From contig JADFHN010000005.1 in the NCBI GenBank assembly GCA_022567155.1, positions 22,022-86,021 on the forward strand: a DNA stretch of 64,000 nucleotides, read 5' to 3'. Below the pieces are notes generated by a model that worked only from the letters and a program-made list of their open reading frames with translations, ran no database searches and was not told where the DNA came from. The DNA comes from Bacteroidota bacterium (lineage in GTDB: Bacteria; Bacteroidota; Bacteroidia; Cytophagales; Cyclobacteriaceae). The first letter of the stretch is position 1, and every line of letters starts with the position of its first letter. The position numbers and the translations under genes are program-made. Positions 46,541 to 54,998 of this stretch are shown here, piece after piece.

Positions 46541-47524
46541 TTACCGGGGTATTTCGATCTTCTCAACTATGTGTTCTAAAACTTCGTCAGGGGTTCCGCC
46601 CTCCATTTCCTTTTCAGGAGTGAGTATAATCCGGTGACGCAACACCGGAACAACCATGAAAATAATATCGTCGGGAGTTACAAAGTCGCGGCCCTGAATG
46701 GCAGCAAAAGCTTTTGATGCATTCATAAGGTTGACTGAAGCACGTGGGGAACCTCCAAGATAGATTGCATTGTTTTGCCTGGTTTCGCGGATAATACTGG
46801 CAATGTACTCAAGCAACGGTTTTTCGATATGAATGGATTGTACCTGTGAACGGTATTCGAGAATTTCATTCTGCGAAATAATTTTTGAAATGCTATTCGC
46901 CGGGGTGGCATAACCACGCTTGTCGTGTCCGGAAAGAATCAAAATCTCTTCCTCCAGATCAGGGTAACCCATGTTGATTTTAAATAGAAACCGGTCAAGT
47001 TGAGCTTCAGGCAGCCGATATGTTCCTTCCTGCTCGATTGGATTTTGCGTGGCAATTACAATAAAAGGTTCTTTCATTTTATACGAATGGCCGTCAATGG
47101 TGATCTGCCGTTCTTCCATAACTTCTAACAGGGCTGCTTGCGTTTTTGCAGGGGCACGGTTGATTTCGTCGATCAGAATCAGCTGGGCGAAAATAGGTCC
47201 TTTGTTAAATTTAAAGGAAGACTCCTTCATGTTGAAAACCGATGTTCCTAGTATGTCCGAGGGCATCAGGTCGGGTGTAAACTGGATCCTCGAGAAGTCC
47301 GCATCGATCGTTTGCGCCACGAGTTTTGAGATCAGCGTTTTGGCAACCCCCGGCACCCCTTCAATGAGGATATGTCCGTTAGCAAGAATGGCCGAAATAA
47401 TCAAGTCAACAGCTTTCTCCTGCCCGATAATAATTTCGCCAATTGCAGCTTTCAACCTTGTAACGCCTTCCTGAAGTCTGGTAAGATCAACTCTGTTTTC
47501 AAATAAGTTCTCGTTCTCCATCAT
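46541..47524 (-). CDS. MoxR-family AAA+ ATPase
   Basis: The 327-residue protein has a Walker A motif (EGVPGVAKTL near residue 56), Walker B/DEIN (LILIDEINRAPAKTQAALLEVMEE), an ATQNPIEQEGTYRLPEAQLDRF sensor region and the SPRASVNLM arginine-finger zone. MoxR proteins act as chaperone ATPases with VWA/DUF58 partners. The gene sits between DUF4350 and DUF58 genes, the usual order. Confidence 0.93.
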   Translation of the reverse strand: MMENENLFENRVDLTRLQEGVTRLKAAIGEIIIGQEKAVDLIISAILANGHILIEGVPGVAKTLISKLVAQTIDADFSRIQFTPDLMPSDILGTSVFNMKESSFKFNKGPIFAQLILIDEINRAPAKTQAALLEVMEERQITIDGHSYKMKEPFIVIATQNPIEQEGTYRLPEAQLDRFLFKINMGYPDLEEEILILSGHDKRGYATPANSISKIISQNEILEYRSQVQSIHIEKPLLEYIASIIRETRQNNAIYLGGSPRASVNLMNASKAFAAIQGRDFVTPDDIIFMVVPVLRHRIILTPEKEMEGGTPDEVLEHIVEKIEIPR

Positions 47525-47539
47525 TATCGGATAAAAAGT

Positions 47540-48724
47540 TTAATCAAGCAATGCTTCTATTTTTCTGTTCAATATCAAAAGCTCATCACCAACTATCTTT
47601 TCTTTTTTATTCAGAATTTCAATCATCGTAAACAACGCCTCAATGTTGACCAGTGGCTTGCCGGATTTATTGCTCAATTGTATAAAGAATTCCGTATTGT
47701 ATCGGTTTGTCGGGAGGTGGTGGTGTGTTCGTATATATTCGAGCAGATAAGTAATTTTTTTTGTTGCCATATTTTTATGGTCCCCTTTTTCAAAATACAG
47801 ATTACCTATTGTTTTAATAAAATCAAGCGAATCGTTCCGGGGAGGAGTCAGTACCCGAATCGGGCGTTGTTTTCTTTTTGCCTCAAACAAAATGAAAAAA
47901 AGCACACTGAAGATAAGCACATAATACGCCCACTTTAACGGCAATGTTGACAGGATGTAACGCAGCGGTGTTTGAGGTTCTCCTCTGCCACGCGAATAAA
48001 ACTCACTCCAGTGAAGCGGTAACTCAGGCAAAAGCGACAATGCCATGGAAGCAACTTTATGATTCGACTGTTTTAGTAGATAGATATTAGTGAAAATCAA
48101 AGGTGTGGAATTCAAGATAAGCCTACCCTCGCCAAATGACATGGAAATAAGTACTGGTTCATCGTTTTCATTCCAGGCGTGTACTTCCCATCCGCTTGCA
48201 GAGTCCATTGAAAAACTGACTGGAAGATCTTCGTATTTGTAATAATAAACGGCCGTTTTATCCGGGAACAATTTCTGTATATACGTACTGTCAAATTCTA
48301 GCGGATTACCTGTATTTTTTAATTTATCCAGAATCACATCTTTAGTTTTGATGCCGAGCGAGTCGTAAATGGTTTTGCCGAACAGATATGAAGAAATCAA
48401 TACGTGGCTGCCTTCTTCGATTTTTTTCAGCATTGCATCAATATCGTGCTTTCCCGGTTGAAAGGTTTCGGCTATTACGAGGTAGTTTGATGGTTGTACA
48501 TCCGAAGAATCCTGCATTTCATAAAATGATTTTCGAGACAACTCCAATTGATTTTCAATAAAAACCGGAGAAATCGTTTTTTTAAGTATGTAAGTACCGT
48601 AAGGAATTTTATCATCACTTGAAAGAGTGACTTCCCAGGATACCGGCTTTGGAAAGAACAACTCCATCAGTACCAACATAGCCAGTAAAATCAGTGGTAT
48701 GATAAAATATTTATTTATTTTCAT
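47540..48724 (-). CDS. DUF4350 domain membrane protein
   Basis: The 394-residue protein has an N-terminal membrane anchor (FIIPLILLAMLVLMELF). A DUF4350-like extracytoplasmic region follows (VTLSSDDKIPYGTYILKKTI, SNYLVIAETFQPGKHDIDAML and FGEGRLILNSTPLIFTN), then one helix near 265-285 and a C-terminal cytoplasmic part. It belongs to the MoxR cluster, with a 15-bp gap to the MoxR gene. Its role is unknown. Confidence 0.8.
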   Translation of the reverse strand: MKINKYFIIPLILLAMLVLMELFFPKPVSWEVTLSSDDKIPYGTYILKKTISPVFIENQLELSRKSFYEMQDSSDVQPSNYLVIAETFQPGKHDIDAMLKKIEEGSHVLISSYLFGKTIYDSLGIKTKDVILDKLKNTGNPLEFDSTYIQKLFPDKTAVYYYKYEDLPVSFSMDSASGWEVHAWNENDEPVLISMSFGEGRLILNSTPLIFTNIYLLKQSNHKVASMALSLLPELPLHWSEFYSRGRGEPQTPLRYILSTLPLKWAYYVLIFSVLFFILFEAKRKQRPIRVLTPPRNDSLDFIKTIGNLYFEKGDHKNMATKKITYLLEYIRTHHHLPTNRYNTEFFIQLSNKSGKPLVNIEALFTMIEILNKKEKIVGDELLILNRKIEALLD

Positions 48725-48725
48725 A

Positions 48726-49487
48726 TTAAATTTTTAGATCGGAAAGAAGCAGTTTAAAGTATTTCCTTGAATTATCTGACAGAGGCTTTTCAATTTTAAA
48801 TCCTCCATACCAGGCATATTCAAAAAGTCGGCTGAGCGAACTGAAATGTTCTTTGGCAGCCTTACGTTTCAGCTCATAATAGTAATCATGATTGGATTTT
48901 CCGGGAGCCCACTCAATTGAGCCAGAATCTGTAAGTTTTTTTAAGGCAAACAGGTAATATAACCGGATTGCCAGTTTATAGTTCTTATTTTCAATGGCAT
49001 CTTCTATTTGTGATTCGAATGGTATTTCATGGATATTTTCAGATGCTATTTTAAATGACAGGTTTTTCGATAGAGGTTTACTGATTAGACTGGAAGGTCT
49101 GATGTTAATGAGTTTAAGTACAGAAAAAATCAATGCCCCGGCGATCAAACTATAGATAATAAACTTACCGGCTGAGGATCGGCCGCTTGCGTAAAAGAGT
49201 TTCTGGATAAAATCAGCTAGCCAAATTAAAATCCTTTCCCATAATGTAGTACCTTTTTTTGTGTTAATTCGATAGTTGAAAACGGAATCTGAACGGAAGT
49301 TCTCAAGTTGATTCTGATCAAGCTCGCGGTAGTTGTACCGGACCGTATCGATCTGGGCCTTTCTATATAATATTTCGATATCGGCAAATGAGTCTAAGTG
49401 GTGGTGAATGGGTAATGCAATCGTCACTCCAGTCTGTATTATAATAGTAAAAGCAAGAAATTTAAAAATCTTCATCATCTCCTTCAT
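48726..49487 (-). CDS. DUF4129 domain membrane protein
   Basis: The 253-residue protein has a signal-like N-terminus, a membrane helix around residues 110-128 (GKFIIYSLIAGALIFSVL), and a C-terminal DUF4129-type helical domain (YKLAIRLYYLFALKKLTDSGSIEWAPGKSNHDYYYELK, ending near FEYAWYGGF). It overlaps the upstream membrane-protein gene by 26 bp. Confidence 0.8.
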   Translation of the reverse strand: MKEMMKIFKFLAFTIIIQTGVTIALPIHHHLDSFADIEILYRKAQIDTVRYNYRELDQNQLENFRSDSVFNYRINTKKGTTLWERILIWLADFIQKLFYASGRSSAGKFIIYSLIAGALIFSVLKLINIRPSSLISKPLSKNLSFKIASENIHEIPFESQIEDAIENKNYKLAIRLYYLFALKKLTDSGSIEWAPGKSNHDYYYELKRKAAKEHFSSLSRLFEYAWYGGFKIEKPLSDNSRKYFKLLLSDLKI

Positions 49488-50442
49488 TGCTTTTCGTCCC
49501 CATTTCTTCTATTCGCTGAATGAGTCCGGTAGCATCCAGTTTCTCCACCAGATTAAAATATTGGAAGATAAGTATCAGCATTAAAATTACTGTGAGAAAA
49601 TACCCACCAGCAGATGCTATAAAAGAGGTGAACCCATAGGCAAGTTCTTCGAAAAAACTAAGTTGAACGGCATCATTATCATCAATACGATGAAATATAC
49701 CAACCATGGTGAGAATAGCATTTGGAAGGGTAAAAATAATGTTTGCTATTGTAACAAATATCCACGCCACAATAAGTAGCCCCAGGGTACTCATCCAATT
49801 TCCTTTGAGCAGACGGAGGGAGCGCAGACCGGCGCCAAGAAAATCAGGATTTTCCAGGTTGTACGAAATAAATGTAATGTAAAACAGAATTGTAATTAGA
49901 AAAATCAATAAGAAAAAGCCAAGGAAAACAAAAATATTGAGCAACAAAATATCCAGCGTAACAATACCAACTAATAAAGTTCCGGTAACGAAAAAAACCA
50001 AAACAATGAGGATGAAGTAGCCGAATGCAGAGCCAAAATAATGGAGCAAGTTTTTACGAACTGCCCTTCGGAGCGGGTTGATATCAACGGATTTGTTGCC
50101 CGTATCCATATATATCTTTACATATTCACTCACGACTGCAAAGGTGAGAATGTATGCCAATACGGAGGATATAAATAGTCCTGCTGCTGAAATACCCAGA
50201 TCGCGGGTGAAGAACTCGACCGGGTTATCGGAAGTGAAATCGAGCAATGAAAGACTGTATTTTTGGTAATAGGCGCCTAATATACCTGCAATGGCAATAA
50301 AAGGACCGGCAACGTATAAAATGCCTTTGAATAAAGGTTTAAATTCCAACCTCAGGAACTCAAAAGTTGCATTAAATTTCTCGCCGAAATCCCGGGGTTT
50401 TCTGAATTCAATATCTTTTCTTTCCAACACGATTAATAACAA
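49462..50442 (-). CDS. Multi-helix membrane protein of the MoxR cluster
   Basis: The 326-residue protein has about six membrane helices with a repeated pattern of long hydrophobic stretches (AGLFISSVLAYILTFAV, FGYFILIVLVFFVTGTLLVGIVTLDILLLNIFVFLGFFLLIFLI, GLLIVAWIFVTIANIIFTL). No named domain is certain; its layout resembles the GDPD-membrane-domain/DUF975-like families. The C-terminal tail is acidic. It overlaps genes on both sides, consistent with translational coupling. Confidence 0.7.
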   Translation of the reverse strand: MLLIVLERKDIEFRKPRDFGEKFNATFEFLRLEFKPLFKGILYVAGPFIAIAGILGAYYQKYSLSLLDFTSDNPVEFFTRDLGISAAGLFISSVLAYILTFAVVSEYVKIYMDTGNKSVDINPLRRAVRKNLLHYFGSAFGYFILIVLVFFVTGTLLVGIVTLDILLLNIFVFLGFFLLIFLITILFYITFISYNLENPDFLGAGLRSLRLLKGNWMSTLGLLIVAWIFVTIANIIFTLPNAILTMVGIFHRIDDNDAVQLSFFEELAYGFTSFIASAGGYFLTVILMLILIFQYFNLVEKLDATGLIQRIEEMGTKSNEGDDEDF

Positions 50443-51373
50443 TATAAGGATAAATGATGAAGTAGTAAATAATAAAAATGGCTGACAAAAGAATAATGCC
50501 TGTTTTTATGAATATGGAAAGTTCGGTATGCCGGGTAACAAACGATTCGAGCAAACCGGCTGTAATGAATACCGGAACAAGACCCACAACCAGTTTCATG
50601 CCATTTTTAGTACCTCTTTTAAACGACTCCAGTCTGGTATAGCTCCCCGGGAAAAGAATGCTGTTGCTGATTACTAAACCAGCGCCCCCAGCAATTACGA
50701 TGGCAGATATTTCGAGTGTACCATGTATCCAGATGGTAAGAAATGAAGTAAGAAACAGCCCTTTCTGATAGAAAAAATACTGAAAAGCGCCCAGCATAAT
50801 ACCATTATGGAACAAAAGCAACGGTGTACCCAATGGTGCGAATACACCCAGGACAAAAGCCAGGAAAGAAACCCGGATATTGTTCAGTGTGATTCCCAGA
50901 AACATGGAAGATTCATCTATTTGCTTATATACAGCCATGGGATCATCATTACTAATGTTTTCAAGTGTCATGTTTATGTAATGATCTCCCAAAATCAACC
51001 TTATAAAAGTGTCATCATTTGCTGCCGATAGTGCCCCGATCAGCATAGCAGTAGAAAAAATAATAAGGCTATAAAGCATTGGTTTATGGCAGTCTTTTGT
51101 GACCAGGGGCAATTCCTCCATCCAGAACCGGACGAACCTACTTTTCTCCTCTTTTTTTGTTTTATACACATTTTGATGAACCTGCGAAGCGAGACTATTC
51201 AGATACAATGTTGTTTTACTTTTCGGATACTGTGTCTGGGAAAATGCCAGGTCGTCAGTGATCTGAATAAACAGCTCGGCGAGTTTGTCGGGATCGGGTG
51301 ATTTTTGAGAAAGTATCTTCTCGAAGTCTTCCCATTTAGAATGATTTTGTTTTATAAATGCAGCCTCGCGCAT
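50408..51373 (-). CDS. SpoIIM-like membrane protein
   Basis: The 321-residue protein resembles stage II sporulation protein M (DUF95). A soluble N-terminal region (about 1-100) is followed by five or so helices, with the typical GITLNNIRVSFLAFVLGVFAPLGTPLLLFHNGIMLGAF and the later WIHGTLEISAIVIAGGAGLVI. This family in non-sporulating Bacteroidota goes with RDD and MoxR genes, as here. It is divergent from the RDD gene. Confidence 0.85.
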   Translation of the reverse strand: MREAAFIKQNHSKWEDFEKILSQKSPDPDKLAELFIQITDDLAFSQTQYPKSKTTLYLNSLASQVHQNVYKTKKEEKSRFVRFWMEELPLVTKDCHKPMLYSLIIFSTAMLIGALSAANDDTFIRLILGDHYINMTLENISNDDPMAVYKQIDESSMFLGITLNNIRVSFLAFVLGVFAPLGTPLLLFHNGIMLGAFQYFFYQKGLFLTSFLTIWIHGTLEISAIVIAGGAGLVISNSILFPGSYTRLESFKRGTKNGMKLVVGLVPVFITAGLLESFVTRHTELSIFIKTGIILLSAIFIIYYFIIYPYIVINRVGKKRY

Positions 51374-51687
51374 GAACTGAATTCAGAATGATTTTTTAAA
51401 GGTAAAACTGAATGTATGTCATTTTTAAGTGCAATCTTTTTTTCGCACTTATGTAATCGAAATCACAATCTTGCCGGCAATTACAGTTGTATACGTTTTT
51501 ATCTTATTATCTGACATAGCACTTATATCTTTTTAGTATTATTGGTTATTCATCCTATTTGCAGCTGGATACCGCCAGGATAAATAGTGTTGAAACTGTT
51601 ATTTTTATAAATAAATTTATCCGGTTTATGGTTATTGAAGTAATGACGAGTGAAACGAGGCTGAAAGTAAATCAAATTTAGTGTTAC
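51374..51687. other. Divergent intergenic region between SpoIIM-like and RDD genes
   Basis: These 314 bp are AT-rich. They hold an 8-bp inverted repeat (GGATAAAT at 51578-51585 and ATTTATCC at 51615-51622) but no good TTTG/TAnnTTTG pair in either direction and no open frame of note. It must carry promoters for both flanking operons. Confidence 0.5.
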
Positions 51688-52401
51688 ATGCAAAGTATAA
51701 GCATACGGACGGCACAAAATGTAAATATCAGATATGAAGCCGCAAGTGTAGGCGACCGGATTATCGCTTTTTTGATTGATGCGATTATCAGGATCCTGGC
51801 ATATTTGGGAATACTCTCGCTGATTGAAGCTACCGGGATCAATCCCACGACGGCGATCATTATAATTATAGCAATACCGTTACTTCTTTACCACCTGCTC
51901 TTCGAGATTTTTTATAACGGCCAAAGCCTGGGCAAAATGGTGTTGGAACTGAAAGTTGTACGACTTGACGGTGCGCCGCCTACTGTAGGGCTTTACATTA
52001 TAAGATGGCTTTTCCGGGTACTGGATATTGCTATGTTTTCAGGTGCCATTGCTGCAATAGTAATTATGATAAACGGAAAAGGGCAAAGGTTGGGAGATAT
52101 TGCTGCCGGTACTGCGGTAGTTAAACTCCGGAAAATGGCAAAGGTCCGTAGGCATGAATTGATTAAAAAAGAAATTGAAAGCTATAAACCGGTATTTTAT
52201 AATGTAACCTCGTTAAATGATAAAGATATTGCTATAATCCTGGAAACTCTGGATACCTACAGGAAAACTGCAAACAAGACGCCGATACTAGCCGCCCAAA
52301 AAAAAGCGAAAGAAATACTTGATGTGAAATCAGACATGCCTCCGGTTAAGTTTTTGTACACAATCGTTAAGGATTATAACTACCTTACCTCCGGAATGTG
52401 A
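51688..52401 (+). CDS. RDD-family membrane protein
   Basis: The 237-residue protein has the RDD-family core. It starts with YEAASVGDRIIAFLIDAIIRILAYLGIL and has NGQSLGKMVLELKVVRLDG and GQRLGDIAAGTAVVKL. Three to four membrane helices are followed by a helical cytoplasmic tail. In Bacteroidota it is the divergent member of the MoxR/SpoIIM cluster. Confidence 0.88.
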   Translation: MQSISIRTAQNVNIRYEAASVGDRIIAFLIDAIIRILAYLGILSLIEATGINPTTAIIIIIAIPLLLYHLLFEIFYNGQSLGKMVLELKVVRLDGAPPTVGLYIIRWLFRVLDIAMFSGAIAAIVIMINGKGQRLGDIAAGTAVVKLRKMAKVRRHELIKKEIESYKPVFYNVTSLNDKDIAIILETLDTYRKTANKTPILAAQKKAKEILDVKSDMPPVKFLYTIVKDYNYLTSGM

Positions 52402-52619
52402 AAACACATACCAAATTCCAACTGGCATTGCCGAACGGAGTTGAAATGATCAATGTACGGATTGTGTAGAATCGTATAATCTATGATGTTTCCAAATCCT
52501 AACTCTGGATGAAAGTAGAACATTATGAACATTGGGCAGCACAGGATTTAACAGATGAACTGAATGATGCGCCTAATACTAAAAATATATTTGATAAATT
52601 TGAGATAATAGGTAACTAA
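52398..52619 (+). pseudogene. Possible short decayed coding remnant
   Basis: One frame reads MKTHTKFQLALPNGVEMI and then hits TAG, resumes with NRIIYDVSKS, hits TAA, and resumes as MKVEHYEHWAAQDLTDELNDAP up to a stop at 52619. All parts are in the same frame, as in a nonsense-interrupted gene. No family is recognised, so this may be chance. Confidence 0.2.
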
Positions 52620-52646
52620 CAGATTGAAAATAAATTTTCAATCCCC

Positions 52647-53489
52647 ATGATACTTGTTGCTGACAGCGGATCGACAAAAACCGACTGGCGCTTAATCGGT
52701 AAGGATGGTATGGCGATCACCGTCCGGACTATAGGTTTAAATCCATTTCATAAAAAATTTGAGGAAATAAAAAATTTAATCAGGGAAGATCTTTTACCTC
52801 AGTTAAAAGGCAGTAAGGTCAATCAGATTCATTTTTACGGGGCGGGATGTGCCTCGGAAAACAGTTGCCTTGAGGTGTCGGAAGCACTCAGGGCGTCTTT
52901 TCCAAATGCTGCTATTGAAGTAAGTTCTGATTTGCTTGGCGCGGCAAGGGCACTGTGCAGCAGGCAGGAAGGAATAGCATGTATTCTCGGAACCGGATCC
53001 AATTCATGCTACTTCGACGGCGAAAAAATAGTGCATTCCATACCTCCATTGGGGTACATACTGGGGGATGAAGGTAGCGGAACCTATCTGGGCAAAAAGC
53101 TCCTGACAAGTTACCTGCGTAATGAAATGCCTGAGGAACTTGCCGGGAAATTGTGTAGCGAACCCGGAATGAGCAAGATGATTATTCTTGAAAAAATTTA
53201 TAAAGAAAACACCCCTGCAAGGTATTTGGCAGGGTTTGCTTTGTTTATTCATGAAAACAGGAATGATCCGTATATGCACCGGTTAGTTTACAACAGTTTT
53301 TCAGCTTTTGTGGAAAAAATTATAAAAAAGTATGAAAGGTTCAATCAAATGAAAATCCATTTTGTAGGTGGGATCGCATATTCATTCAGCGATATTTTGA
53401 GAGAAGTGGTTGCTGAAAGCGGGCTATATATCGGGAATATTTTAAAAAATCCGATTGAAAGCCTGACAGGTTTTCATCTGCACTCGTAA
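52647..53489 (+). CDS. BadF/BadG-family sugar kinase (N-acetylglucosamine kinase-like)
   Basis: The 280-residue protein has the ASKHA ATPase signatures MILVADSGSTKTDWRLIG (phosphate 1), CILGTGSNSCYFDG (phosphate 2) and LGYILGDEGSGTYLGK, plus an FVGGIAYSF adenosine segment. Relatives phosphorylate N-acetylglucosamine or related amino sugars. Its place directly upstream of murQ suggests a role in peptidoglycan sugar recycling. Confidence 0.85.
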   Translation: MILVADSGSTKTDWRLIGKDGMAITVRTIGLNPFHKKFEEIKNLIREDLLPQLKGSKVNQIHFYGAGCASENSCLEVSEALRASFPNAAIEVSSDLLGAARALCSRQEGIACILGTGSNSCYFDGEKIVHSIPPLGYILGDEGSGTYLGKKLLTSYLRNEMPEELAGKLCSEPGMSKMIILEKIYKENTPARYLAGFALFIHENRNDPYMHRLVYNSFSAFVEKIIKKYERFNQMKIHFVGGIAYSFSDILREVVAESGLYIGNILKNPIESLTGFHLHS

Positions 53490-53601
53490 ATTTGCAATAA
53501 ATTGTCTCTTAAAATGAAGCTAATTATTTTCAACTCGGGATTAACAGCAATGCGTAGCTTCGAAATTTCGCATCGGATAGAAAACATTATTAAGCGTTAA
53601 T

Positions 53602-54429
53602 ATTATCGGAAATCAAAAAACCACAGAGTCCGCATCCAATTACAGACATCTTGAAAATATGTCTGTCCGCGAATTGTTGATTAATATCAACCACGAGGAT
53701 AGAACGGTGCCTAAAGCCGTGCAGCGTGCCATGCCCCAGATTGAAGCGCTGGTACAGGAGATTGTCAGGCAAATAAAAAAGGGTGGAAGGCTTTTTTATA
53801 TCGGGTCAGGTACGAGCGGCCGGTTAGGAATAGTGGATGCTTCGGAGTGTCCGCCTACATTTGGGGTTGAGCATGGCCTTGTGATCGGAATAATTGCCGG
53901 CGGAGATACAGCCATCCGTAAGGCCGTTGAGTTTGCAGAAGATGACGAAGAACAAGGCTGGAAGGACCTGCAGGAATACCAGATTAATCATAAAGACGTA
54001 GTAATTGGTATTGCCGCCTCCGGAAGCACGCCATACGTTATCGGTGCGGTAAAGAACGCAAAAGACCACGGGTTAATCACCGGATGTATAACGTGCAATC
54101 GCTACTCAAAGCTTGCCGAAAATGTTACATTCCCGGTAGAAGTGATTGTTGGACCTGAATTTGTTACCGGTAGCACACGTATGAAGGCGGGTACGGCACA
54201 AAAACTGGTACTGAATATGATATCAACAACAGTTATGATTCAGTTAGGCAAGGTACGCGACAATAAAATGGTGGATATGCAGCTGTCCAACTATAAACTT
54301 GTGGATCGAGGTACAAGAATGCTGATGGAAGAACTCTCTATCGACAGGGCAGAAGCGGAAAAGTTGCTGGATAAGCACGGGTCAGTAAGAAAGGTTATAG
54401 ATTCAATTCGAAGAGATGCATCTGATTGA
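53602..54429 (+). CDS. murQ: N-acetylmuramic acid 6-phosphate etherase, start uncertain
   Basis: MurQ cleaves the lactyl ether of MurNAc-6-P to give GlcNAc-6-P. The SIS fold is clear: FYIGSGTSGRLGIVDASECPPTFGV, AGGDTAIRKAVEFAEDDEEQGWKDL, IGIAASGSTPYVIGA and GSTRMKAGTAQKLVLNMIST. The first ATG is at 53659, but the same frame reads upstream as TTESASNYRHLEN, which is the conserved MurQ N-terminus. That segment has no ATG, GTG or TTG back to the TAG stop at 53578; the closest non-canonical starts are ATT (53602) and ATC (53605). The function may depend on a weak start or may be reduced. The next gene overlaps its 3' end by 14 bp. Confidence 0.9.
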   Translation: MIGNQKTTESASNYRHLENMSVRELLININHEDRTVPKAVQRAMPQIEALVQEIVRQIKKGGRLFYIGSGTSGRLGIVDASECPPTFGVEHGLVIGIIAGGDTAIRKAVEFAEDDEEQGWKDLQEYQINHKDVVIGIAASGSTPYVIGAVKNAKDHGLITGCITCNRYSKLAENVTFPVEVIVGPEFVTGSTRMKAGTAQKLVLNMISTTVMIQLGKVRDNKMVDMQLSNYKLVDRGTRMLMEELSIDRAEAEKLLDKHGSVRKVIDSIRRDASD

Positions 54430-54988
54430 GCCATACTACGCATGGATTAAGTACTATAATTCCAGTCTGGATGAGCGATCGCCATATCATGGTAAAGAGT
54501 ATAAATATGATCAATATTCGGAGGAAATTTATGGCTATTACATCGATCCGGAGTGGGATTTTATGGGCTCTGAAACGCTTTACATCAAAATATTGTTTGC
54601 AGATTATGAAAAAGGATTCGCAGTTATTGAATTTATTGGCGAATGGAATGATGCGATCAATAATGACATCATGCATCTGAAAAGAAATATCATCGACTAT
54701 CTGACCCTTCAGGGAATTAATAAGTACATTTTGATAGGCGAAAATGTGATGAATTTTCACGGATCGGATGACTGTTATTATGAAGAATGGTTTGAAGATA
54801 TGGAAGAAGGGTGGATTGTTGCCATCAACTTTCCGAAATTTGTCACTGATGAGTGGAAAGTATATAATGTGGACAATTTCCTGATTTATAGTGGCGATCT
54901 TGAAATAGCAAACTGGCGGACATTGAAGCCGGCTGCTCTGCTTGAACGGGTAACCGGGATCCTTCAGCGAAGAATACCCATGTTTTGA
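54416..54988 (+). CDS. Conserved hypothetical protein downstream of murQ
   Basis: The 190-residue protein is acidic and rich in Tyr, Trp and Asp, with no signal peptide. It has alternating short strands and helices (LYIKILFADYEKGFAVIEFIGEWNDAI, INKYILIGENVMNF, WIVAINFPKFV). No domain is recognised. Its start overlaps murQ by 14 bp, so it is probably translated from the same transcript. My impression is that similar proteins follow murQ in other Bacteroidota. Confidence 0.65.
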   Translation: MHLIEPYYAWIKYYNSSLDERSPYHGKEYKYDQYSEEIYGYYIDPEWDFMGSETLYIKILFADYEKGFAVIEFIGEWNDAINNDIMHLKRNIIDYLTLQGINKYILIGENVMNFHGSDDCYYEEWFEDMEEGWIVAINFPKFVTDEWKVYNVDNFLIYSGDLEIANWRTLKPAALLERVTGILQRRIPMF

Positions 54989-54998
54989 ACGAAGAGTT

